Shown here: positions 6,887 to 14,139 of the stretch, piece after piece | Numbering within the stretch: position 1 is the stretch's first letter | Layout of the letters: the number at the start of each line of letters is the position of its first letter | Assembly (NCBI GenBank): GCA_963619935.1 | Contig: CAVEYA010000053.1 | Coordinates: forward strand, 1 to 17,615 | DNA: 17,615 nt | Origin: RUG13091 sp963619935 | GTDB taxonomy: Bacteria > Bacillota_I > Bacilli_A > RFN20 > CAG-826 | Direction: 5' to 3' | The notes under the pieces: model-generated | What the model was told of the DNA's origin: nothing | What the model saw: the letters and a program-made list of their open reading frames with translations, nothing else | Databases searched by the model: none | Position numbers and translations under genes: made by a program

Positions 6887-8184
6887 AATCTTGTTACTTT
6901 CTCCTGTATTTTTATATTTCCAAGTGATGTCGCTTCTATTGGAAGAGCCACCACTTTTTTAGCTGTTTCTTGTTCAATCAATTTGTTTAAATATTGATTC
7001 TTCGCGCCACCACCAACAATATAAACACTATTGAATTTTCGATTAGTGGTATTTTCTAATTCATCAAATACCTTTTTATAGGCTTTGACCATAGAATGAT
7101 AAATACTCGCAAATAGTTCTAAATCATTCTTAGGCGGATTATCTTTTAATAAATTAAGTACCGCTTTTTTCATATTTTTAGGTGCCACCAAAGTATTATC
7201 ATTAACATCAAATGTTTGGTTATATGTGACTTCATCAATATTTTGAATTAATTTAATAAAATCAATATTTTCTTCTTTAGCGATTTGATTAACAATCCAC
7301 ATACCCATCACATTTTTTAAATAACGAATATAATTCACTCCACCTTCATTGGTGAAATTAGCGGATAATGATTTTTCATTACAAACAGCGTCTTTATTTT
7401 TAATTCCGATTAATGACCAAGTTCCACTGCTAATAATAATTCCATCACTTGGTACATCAACTGCTTCAAAAGCAGAAGCAGTATCATGTGAAGCACAAAG
7501 TATGACTTTAGTTTGCCCACCAACTTCTTGACTAACTTCTTTAGTTAGCTCTCCAAGAATAGTTCCCGGCATACTAATGTCTTTAAATAATTTTCTTGGT
7601 AAACCTAATTTATCTAAAAGTTCAAAAGCATATTTTTTATCTTTAGCGTTTAATAACGCTCCTGTAGATTCATCTGTGTATTCATGATTTTTAATACCGG
7701 TTAATTTATAAGAGAAATAAGAAGGAAGCATTAAATAATCAGTCGCATTATCTAATCTGCCTTTCTTTAAATCATTAAATAACTGATAAATAGTGTTAAA
7801 GTTAGCAAATTGAATACCAGTGGTTAAATACAATTCTTCAAATGGAATGATCTTAGAGACTTCTAGACTAGCCTTTTCATTACGAGCGTTACGATAGGCA
7901 TAGAAAGGTGGTATTTCCTTTTCTCCGTTCATTAAGACATAATCCACACCCCATGTATCAATCGCTAATGATTCGATATGAGGATATTTAATAAATGCTT
8001 TTTTAATTCCGTTTTTAATTTCTTGTAATAAACGTGGAATGTCCCACACTAAGCCATCGTTAGAGTCATCCATTCCTGTTTTAAAACGATATATTTCTTC
8101 AAGAGCAAAACCATCATTAGTCCTATAACCAATGACATGTCTACCACTTGTAGCACCTAAATCGATTGCTAAATAATATTTCAT
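6883..8184 (-). CDS. rhaB: L-rhamnulokinase, C-terminally short
   Basis: FGGY-family kinase that phosphorylates L-rhamnulose at O1. Visible motifs are the phosphate loop AIDLGATSGR (6-15), AIDTWGVDYV (74-83), the catalytic SHDTASA with Asp234, SSGTWSLIG (252-260) and the YIVGGGAKN adenine-side loop near the end. The protein is 433 residues, whereas RhaB proteins are usually about 480-490. It stops shortly after the EATSLGNI segment, where relatives continue for about 45-50 residues. The missing part cannot be recovered by a frameshift, because rhaA begins immediately in an overlapping ATGA. The start is preceded by AAAGGA at 13 bases, which is long, with a 3-codon mini-frame in between. I am sure of the family. 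Whether the short form is fully active is unknown. Confidence 0.93.
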   Translation of the reverse strand: MKYYLAIDLGATSGRHVIGYRTNDGFALEEIYRFKTGMDDSNDGLVWDIPRLLQEIKNGIKKAFIKYPHIESLAIDTWGVDYVLMNGEKEIPPFYAYRNARNEKASLEVSKIIPFEELYLTTGIQFANFNTIYQLFNDLKKGRLDNATDYLMLPSYFSYKLTGIKNHEYTDESTGALLNAKDKKYAFELLDKLGLPRKLFKDISMPGTILGELTKEVSQEVGGQTKVILCASHDTASAFEAVDVPSDGIIISSGTWSLIGIKNKDAVCNEKSLSANFTNEGGVNYIRYLKNVMGMWIVNQIAKEENIDFIKLIQNIDEVTYNQTFDVNDNTLVAPKNMKKAVLNLLKDNPPKNDLELFASIYHSMVKAYKKVFDELENTTNRKFNSVYIVGGGAKNQYLNKLIEQETAKKVVALPIEATSLGNIKIQEKVTRL

Positions 8185-8203
8185 ATTATCATTATGTTCC
8201 TTT
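8181..8203 (-). promoter_or_regulatory. rhaB ribosome site with overlapping 3-codon mini-frame
   Basis: The AAAGGA at 8203-8198 stands 5 bases before an ATG (8192) that reads Met-Ile-Ile-stop. The TGA of that mini-frame overlaps the rhaB ATG (8184) as ATGA. The same site is 13 bases from the rhaB ATG. Ribosomes could start at the mini-frame and re-initiate at rhaB, or the second ATG may be used directly. The arrangement is visible in the sequence. A function is inference. Confidence 0.4.
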
Positions 8204-8248
8204 AATACCGTTTTTGTAAATCAATAAGAAGTAATGTTTTTGTTTATT

Positions 8249-9544
8249 TTATCTATTTTTTAGTTCCACGATTTTCTTATTTAATCTCGAATCTTCCGCA
8301 GCGTACACCACTAAATGGCCATTAATAGAATCACTTAATTTTGTAATGGAGATAGAAGATTTATCACCATTAAGATAATTAATTAATTCATGCATAATTG
8401 CATAGTCACCACCATTGTGGCCAGCGCCCATATGTCCTTGTACTTTATTTTGATTTAAGATTAACTCATTAATATCAAAAACTTGTGTGTCAGGAATTGT
8501 AGAATGTACATTATTCTTTCTTAAATAAATAACGCCCTTTTCTAAATTACCTTCAATTTCACCTTCTGTACCAATCACTAAGATTGTACGGCCTGCTGTT
8601 GGCGCTCCCCCTGTTAGCATAAAATTAGCCACAGAACCATCTTTAAAATCCACAATTGTGGTTTGTCTATCCACCACATTTGCGTTAGGCACTTTATAAA
8701 TGCAACGACCAAAATCATTAGTTTTTAAAAATTCTAATTTTTCCTCTTTCGTAGGATTTTCTTTATTTAATTGCACGAATGTTAATTCACTAGAATAGTT
8801 ATTTTCTAAATACATTCTAATCGCAGAATATAAACAGTTTCTTTCTAAAGGACAGTTATAGCAAAATTCAGTAGACTCCTTAGGAGCGTCTTTTAAATTA
8901 TAAAAATATCGACCGCCAAAGCTTGCTATTTTACTAGGTGTCGTTTGATTATTTAACCAGCATAAGATGTCAATATCATGACAAGATTTTGCAAGCAATA
9001 AATCACTGCCGCAAATAACGTTGTTATTCCATTTACCACGCACATAACTGCCTGCATAATGTGCGGCACCAACATGTTCCGCCATTTCAATAGTTTTAAT
9101 ATGACCAACTTCCCCATTTAAAATTAATTGTTTAATTTGTTTATAAAATGGAGTGTATCTTAAAACATGACCTACAAACACTTGTGTATGGTATTTATTT
9201 GCTGTTTTTTCAATTTCTAATAATTGCTTTTCGTTATTTACAATTGGTTTTTCCGTCAATACTGCTTTACCGGTTTTTAATAAAGGCATTAATGTCTCAA
9301 AATGTTGTTGATCCATCGTGCCATTAATATATAAATCAATATCGATGGTAGATTTTATTAAATCATCAAGAGAAGTAAATAATTGTTCATCTTTTAAATT
9401 AAATTTTTCTTTTGCTAATTTTAAACGGAATGGATTAACATCACATACCGCTACAATGCTCATTCTTTCAGGATCAATAGCAGCGTAATTTGCGTAAATT
9501 GAACCACGGTCTCCATAACCCACTACACAAGCTTTAATGTTCAT
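8249..9544 (-). CDS. Gfo/Idh/MocA-family oxidoreductase with four-cysteine set
   Basis: NAD(P)-dependent sugar or cyclitol dehydrogenase type, 431 residues, with no signal peptide. The N-terminal Rossmann fold has VVGYGDRGS at 7-15 and an acidic residue in AVCDVN at 32-37, which favours NAD over NADP. The family EKP motif lies at 98-100. Lys186 and His189 in LLLAKSCHDIDIL are the likely catalytic pair. The C-terminal part holds C228-x2-C231-x5-C237, and Cys281 in GRCIYK may complete a four-cysteine metal site. This pattern recurs in one subgroup of the family, to my recollection. It lies 10 bases after the GH112 gene with a GAGGT site, and is followed by the longest gap of the operon (64 bases). 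The substrate is unknown. By context it is a sugar from the same glycan. Confidence 0.88.
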   Translation of the reverse strand: MNIKACVVGYGDRGSIYANYAAIDPERMSIVAVCDVNPFRLKLAKEKFNLKDEQLFTSLDDLIKSTIDIDLYINGTMDQQHFETLMPLLKTGKAVLTEKPIVNNEKQLLEIEKTANKYHTQVFVGHVLRYTPFYKQIKQLILNGEVGHIKTIEMAEHVGAAHYAGSYVRGKWNNNVICGSDLLLAKSCHDIDILCWLNNQTTPSKIASFGGRYFYNLKDAPKESTEFCYNCPLERNCLYSAIRMYLENNYSSELTFVQLNKENPTKEEKLEFLKTNDFGRCIYKVPNANVVDRQTTIVDFKDGSVANFMLTGGAPTAGRTILVIGTEGEIEGNLEKGVIYLRKNNVHSTIPDTQVFDINELILNQNKVQGHMGAGHNGGDYAIMHELINYLNGDKSSISITKLSDSINGHLVVYAAEDSRLNKKIVELKNR

Positions 9545-9554
9545 AACTTGTACC

Positions 9555-11729
9555 TCACTTAATAAAAATTATTTCATGACTCTTGATATTAATATCATGT
9601 TTAACTCTGTTAACATCATAAAATGATGTCTTAATATCTTGGTCAGAATTATTAATTAAAGAATATTTATTTTCATGTTCATAGAAATAACAATCCACTA
9701 AAACATGATCTGTAGAGCAGCATTTTAAATATTGTTCTTTTTTACTCGCATATAATAATGCGTTATATAAAAGTTTTTTTGAATTAAATGATTGATATAA
9801 ACTAGAGAAATAAACCGCTCTACCATTACCGTAATCATTAACGGCTAAATCAACATTTATATTATTAAAAGCGTTAGGCGAAGAATAAGGCATATAATGA
9901 CTCTTAAGAACCTTCGCGGTAGTTGGATAAACGCTATTCACGATATTGTTAAAATAAATATCAGTCATTTCGACACCATCGATAATAAAATGATGTTCAA
10001 TATCTTTATCGAACAAACGACGATTAAATAAAGTTAATCCACTTTCTTTTTCAAGACCAAACACATCACCTAATTGAATATTTTTACCTTGATATGAGCA
10101 TTCACTAATACGGTCAAATCCAATTAAACCACCACCATTATAAACAAACTTTTTAATTGCAGTGATTAATTGACTATTTTTCCAAATATCTCCACCATGG
10201 AAAGAAGTATTATATAACCCAAAATTCATTAATACATCAATACCATCTAATTTCTCATTTATGACATCTTCAAAAGAAATAAATTTTACATTAACTGGTA
10301 ATGCCGCTAAAGCAGGAAGTATTGCGTTTAAATGCATTGCTTCTTTAGAAAGATAAGAAACATGTGGTGAATTAATCGACCAAGAATCAAATCTACCAAA
10401 GGTAGAAATAACACCTACGGTTAAAAATGTTTTTGCTTGATTATCACCAATTTCACTTTTAATGAAACGGAATTCATCACAAATTTCAGCTACTCTTTTA
10501 ACAAATTTAGGATATGTTTCTAATTGCTTTAAATATCCCCCAAATCCCAAACGATCAATCGGTTTAATGAGTAATCCTTGTTTAATTTGATTAAAACTAT
10601 AATTAATCGCATTTACTCCATAGTCATCATTTAATAATTCATTTGGGAAGAAATAAGGATTCATTCTAATTTCTTTTTTTGGTGCATTAGAGTCCACTAA
10701 TTGACGGTAATAAACTAAATCATTAGGAGCCCCTACTACCATATCTAAACCGATAGAATCAAAATATGGATTATATGGTTCCACGCCAATACGATGGTCA
10801 CCATCAAACATTAATGTTGTTTTATGATATTTATGGGCTAAATCAACAAACATTTTTGCCCATTTCGCACATTGTCTTTGCACTAAATCAATATAGTCGC
10901 GCATCGCTTTATCTGGAATGACAAAGCGATTTGCCATATTACCACCATTGATTAAACTTTCAGTCTTAATCTCATAGCCATATTCTTGTTTAAATAAATC
11001 AAACATCGCAGGAGAAGCAGTAAAGTTATAGATATACCAATCCCAACTAGTTTGTGTAAAACCATCTTTAAAAATAATAAAGAAATTATAGAAGAATGTA
11101 GTGAAACGAATCACATCGACATCTGGATTATTTTTTAAGAATTCTTCAAATCTAGATAGCATATGGTTTAATGCTTCTGGATAGATAGGATCTAAATCCA
11201 TATCAATCGGCACATCTTTCCAATGATTAGAATGATAATTATAAATTTGCACTGCATCCCAAGTATTCACACCAAAGAAATTCACTGTGTATTCATGGAA
11301 TCGGACAGGATTATTAATAATAACGGTTTTATCACCATCAAAAGTATAATCTAGATGTTCTTGACCAGTTGTCCGGTCAAATACTTGCCAATATTGACGA
11401 TAGTTATAACCATTAACTTTGATTGATTTTTCAAAAACGCCATCTAAAAGATTAATTTTTAATTCTTGATCGTTATAGGCTGTCACACGTGGTGACATTA
11501 ATAAAACATTTTGTAAGTATTCAGGGTGTTTTAAAGCATATTCATGGTCCTCACGGACAATGAAATAAGATTTATACACTAAAGTATTAAATTGCTTTAA
11601 ATCATGTGGGAGTTTAACCCCATCGCAATCTCTAATTGCGTCTGCTTTAAATAATTTAATATACTTTTTTGTTCCTTCAATGAATGTTTCATCAGTAGGA
11701 ATAACAATTAAACCCTGATCTTTTTTCAT
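9555..11729 (-). CDS. GH112 phosphorylase, probably galactosyl-beta-1,4-L-rhamnose phosphorylase
   Basis: Cytoplasmic phosphorylase of 724 residues without a signal peptide. The whole length resembles the GH112 family of lacto-N-biose/galacto-N-biose and galactosyl-rhamnose phosphorylases. Recognisable segments are ADAIRDCDG (29-37), YWQVFDRTTG (113-122), HEYTVNF (145-151), DVIRFTTFFYNF (205-216) and GDHRIGVEPY (310-319). Asp311 aligns with the general acid of the family (Asp313 in the Bifidobacterium longum enzyme, as I recall). PYFFPNELL, the GFGGYLKQLETYPKF segment and a C-terminal glutamine-amidotransferase-like region with GGGLIGF follow. The reaction would be galactosyl disaccharide plus phosphate to alpha-galactose-1-phosphate plus the second sugar. 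Genes for rhamnose breakdown follow directly, so galactosyl-beta-1,4-L-rhamnose (EC 2.4.1.247) is the favoured substrate. The nagA neighbour leaves lacto-N-biose or galacto-N-biose open. Confidence 0.9.
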   Translation of the reverse strand: MKKDQGLIVIPTDETFIEGTKKYIKLFKADAIRDCDGVKLPHDLKQFNTLVYKSYFIVREDHEYALKHPEYLQNVLLMSPRVTAYNDQELKINLLDGVFEKSIKVNGYNYRQYWQVFDRTTGQEHLDYTFDGDKTVIINNPVRFHEYTVNFFGVNTWDAVQIYNYHSNHWKDVPIDMDLDPIYPEALNHMLSRFEEFLKNNPDVDVIRFTTFFYNFFIIFKDGFTQTSWDWYIYNFTASPAMFDLFKQEYGYEIKTESLINGGNMANRFVIPDKAMRDYIDLVQRQCAKWAKMFVDLAHKYHKTTLMFDGDHRIGVEPYNPYFDSIGLDMVVGAPNDLVYYRQLVDSNAPKKEIRMNPYFFPNELLNDDYGVNAINYSFNQIKQGLLIKPIDRLGFGGYLKQLETYPKFVKRVAEICDEFRFIKSEIGDNQAKTFLTVGVISTFGRFDSWSINSPHVSYLSKEAMHLNAILPALAALPVNVKFISFEDVINEKLDGIDVLMNFGLYNTSFHGGDIWKNSQLITAIKKFVYNGGGLIGFDRISECSYQGKNIQLGDVFGLEKESGLTLFNRRLFDKDIEHHFIIDGVEMTDIYFNNIVNSVYPTTAKVLKSHYMPYSSPNAFNNINVDLAVNDYGNGRAVYFSSLYQSFNSKKLLYNALLYASKKEQYLKCCSTDHVLVDCYFYEHENKYSLINNSDQDIKTSFYDVNRVKHDINIKSHEIIFIK

Positions 11730-11738
11730 AATGCTAAC

Positions 11739-14138
11739 CTAAATAATTGATACGTGAATTGTAATAGTAGCTACGTTGCCTGTTAAATCAGTGGCAGTTA
11801 ATAATAAATCACCACTATTGACTAAACGATTTAAACAATTCATGACATTGTTTGTATCGTTAATTTTAATATCTAATTTTCCATCAATTTCATCTAAAGC
11901 AGTTAAGTTATTGAATAAATAGGTATTTTTATTAACTTTAATAGTTAATTCAGTTTTATTAAATTCACTATTATTCATATAGAACTTAGGCGCATTAGTG
12001 TCTTTAGCTAAGATTTGCATAGATTCACTAATGGCTGTCACTGATGTACGGTTAAATGCATCTGTAATAACAACTTTTTGATATAAATTTTTACCCACAT
12101 CTTCTTCACTAAGTGTGTCTTTACTTGTAGTAGATGTTTTGGAAACTAACCATGAATAGGAAGCCACTAAAGGCTTATCGCTATAATAGTCGAAGCCTTC
12201 AAATGTAGTCATAATTTGATGGTCTAAACGATGATCAGTTGGGAAGTTCACAACAACACTTGGTGTTAAATATGCGGTGATATCACTATTAACCACTGTT
12301 GAAACAGTTAATTCATCACCAGTGTTTGAAACCCATTTTGCTCCAGCTTCTGCAGTTGGAATGTCACTTAAATTAGTGCCTTCTAAGAAAGAATATTCTT
12401 CGATTTCATGAATATAGAAATCTTCAACAATCACTGTGCCTTCACTTCCACTTCCAATGTAGGCAATTTGAATATCAAAGAATGACTTGCCTCCAGAAAG
12501 AGCAGGAGCAACAAAGTCGTAGGAATAGGATGATAAAGTTTCTTTTTGCACAAAGGTTTTTAATGTGCTTGACCAGTCATTATTAATCACTAAATGAACT
12601 TTACTTGTTCCAGTTTGAATTTTCATTTCAAGATGATATTTTTGACCTTCAACAATATTGTCTAACATTGTTCTATACATTAAAGTATTTTCACCTGTAA
12701 TGACTAGCTTTTCATCATCTTGTGTTAATGAACTACTAACATTATTTTGTTTATACCATTTATGAGTAGTCGCAATATTTTGACGATGCGCTTCATTATA
12801 TTTATGATAGGTAACTTTATAAGTAGATTTTAATTTCTCATATTGGCTAGTTAAGCTAACACTACCAGTTGGTACGTATGTTGAGTCAATCTTTGTCTCA
12901 TTAAGATACCAGCCTTTGAATTCATAACCACTATGAGATGTTCCTTCTGGTAATGTGCCAATTGCGTCACCAGGAACAACACTATTTTCTACTATTTTAG
13001 TAACTTTTAAATTTTTGAGAGTAATTGTTTGATTATCACCCGCGTTAAAATGGAAGTCTAAAAGTAATAAACCAGAAGCATCACTAGTTAGGTTAATAGT
13101 TTGTCTAGTATATTCAGATAAATCCTTCCAACCATTTAGAATTTCTGCTTTCCAAGCTGAATCAATATTGTATTGAAGTGATAAATAAACATTGCCACTA
13201 GTTTTCATATCGAAGCTAATTTCATAGTTATTACCCACTGCTAAAGCAGTTTCATTACTATCATAACAACGATAAGTTAAATTACTGGTAGTTCTAGATA
13301 AAGTAATTTCATCTTCTGAAATAGTTGGTAATGTACAACCACCGCCATCATGCCAATAATCTAATTTAGAAGTTAAAGATATTGGAGATTCATAACGATA
13401 AGTAACTTTATATTGGCTTTCTGGATAGCTAATTGTAGCTTCTTTATCTTCGCTCCAACTAAAGGTAGAACTTGATGTAATTTCTTCTCCATCAACACTC
13501 CAATAACCATTTTCTTTATTTTGGTAATTATAGAATGCTGGTAATTCTCCAATCGCATCACCTTCGTTATAAGTCTTAACAGTTGGGATACAAGAGAAAT
13601 CATCAACATACATTGTACCCTTACCACCTAAATCAAATAAGCAAGTACCATTGCCTAATTTAGCAGTATCAGTAATAGTAAAAGTAAAATATGCTTCCTT
13701 CCATTCGGTAGTCGCATCAGTAACTGATCCTTTAATTAACCAGTCACCTTCCCACTCAAAGGACATACTAGTTAAAGGATCATTCGCATCTGTTTTATAT
13801 TTAAAATAGACTGCGTAAGTATTTGCTTCAGTAAAGGCTGTTTTTGCTGAATTAGCCCAAGCAAATACTTTATAAGTTGTAGTTCCTGTTTGAGTAAGTT
13901 TACAACAATATCCTCCACTGGCAGTTGAGTCAACCACATTACCTTCAAGGCTGCCTTCACCACCACCGGCCCATATGCCTAGAAGGCTAATGTTATCAGT
14001 TGTTCCTTTTGCGTAGTTAAAAGTTAAGGTATGGCTACCTTCAGCGTTTACTTTAATCGCATTATTGCTTGTAAGAGATAAAGTACCTAAGAACGCTAAT
14101 CCAAGAGAAAGTGTATAAAATAATGTATTCTTTTTCAT
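11739..14138 (-). CDS. Secreted multi-domain glycan-binding-like protein
   Basis: Exported protein of 799 residues. A clear signal peptide (MKKN, hydrophobic 6-22) probably ends near VNAEG at 30-34. Domains in order are as follows. A CBM-like jelly roll (36-184) is shared with the anchored surface protein of this operon. An InlB-B-like repeat follows (190-240). A second CBM-like domain (243-382) and an InlB-B-like repeat with GYEFKGW (388-437) come next. A third CBM-like domain (440-580) follows. A degenerate repeat (582-625) precedes a C-terminal region with an Ig-like pattern, LDEIDGKLDIKI then TATDLTGNVATITI. It ends without membrane helix, LPXTG or lipobox, so it is secreted or held by binding alone. 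A GGAGG site starts it 1 base after the phosphatase gene. No catalytic residues were recognised. Its role in capturing rhamnose-containing glycan is inferred. Confidence 0.83.
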   Translation of the reverse strand: MKKNTLFYTLSLGLAFLGTLSLTSNNAIKVNAEGSHTLTFNYAKGTTDNISLLGIWAGGGEGSLEGNVVDSTASGGYCCKLTQTGTTTYKVFAWANSAKTAFTEANTYAVYFKYKTDANDPLTSMSFEWEGDWLIKGSVTDATTEWKEAYFTFTITDTAKLGNGTCLFDLGGKGTMYVDDFSCIPTVKTYNEGDAIGELPAFYNYQNKENGYWSVDGEEITSSSTFSWSEDKEATISYPESQYKVTYRYESPISLTSKLDYWHDGGGCTLPTISEDEITLSRTTSNLTYRCYDSNETALAVGNNYEISFDMKTSGNVYLSLQYNIDSAWKAEILNGWKDLSEYTRQTINLTSDASGLLLLDFHFNAGDNQTITLKNLKVTKIVENSVVPGDAIGTLPEGTSHSGYEFKGWYLNETKIDSTYVPTGSVSLTSQYEKLKSTYKVTYHKYNEAHRQNIATTHKWYKQNNVSSSLTQDDEKLVITGENTLMYRTMLDNIVEGQKYHLEMKIQTGTSKVHLVINNDWSSTLKTFVQKETLSSYSYDFVAPALSGGKSFFDIQIAYIGSGSEGTVIVEDFYIHEIEEYSFLEGTNLSDIPTAEAGAKWVSNTGDELTVSTVVNSDITAYLTPSVVVNFPTDHRLDHQIMTTFEGFDYYSDKPLVASYSWLVSKTSTTSKDTLSEEDVGKNLYQKVVITDAFNRTSVTAISESMQILAKDTNAPKFYMNNSEFNKTELTIKVNKNTYLFNNLTALDEIDGKLDIKINDTNNVMNCLNRLVNSGDLLLTATDLTGNVATITIHVSII
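13421..13835 (-). repeat. Long direct repeat, copy 2 (pairs with 1202..1616)
   Basis: Second copy of the 415-base near-perfect repeat. It lies in the gene for the secreted 799-residue protein and covers the CBM-like domain's second half and the first InlB-B-like repeat. The stretch 13836-13982 is diverged from 1617-1763, including changed amino acids. Identity then returns at 13983-14033, covering the domain's first strand. Both copies lie in the same orientation, 12219 bases apart. Confidence 0.95.
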
Positions 14139-14139
14139 A

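Noticed and set aside
6883..6900. Alternative code with TGA as Trp
   Set aside because: rhaB ends cleanly at TGA overlapping the rhaA start, and all other genes reach expected lengths with TGA as a stop.
7349..7531. Plus-strand 60-codon frame inside rhaB
   Set aside because: Antisense shadow of the FGGY kinase core, with no motif.
1202..13835. Paired repeats as ends of a transposon or integron
   Set aside because: They are coding, in the same orientation and frame within homologous domains, and there is no transposase or integrase between them.
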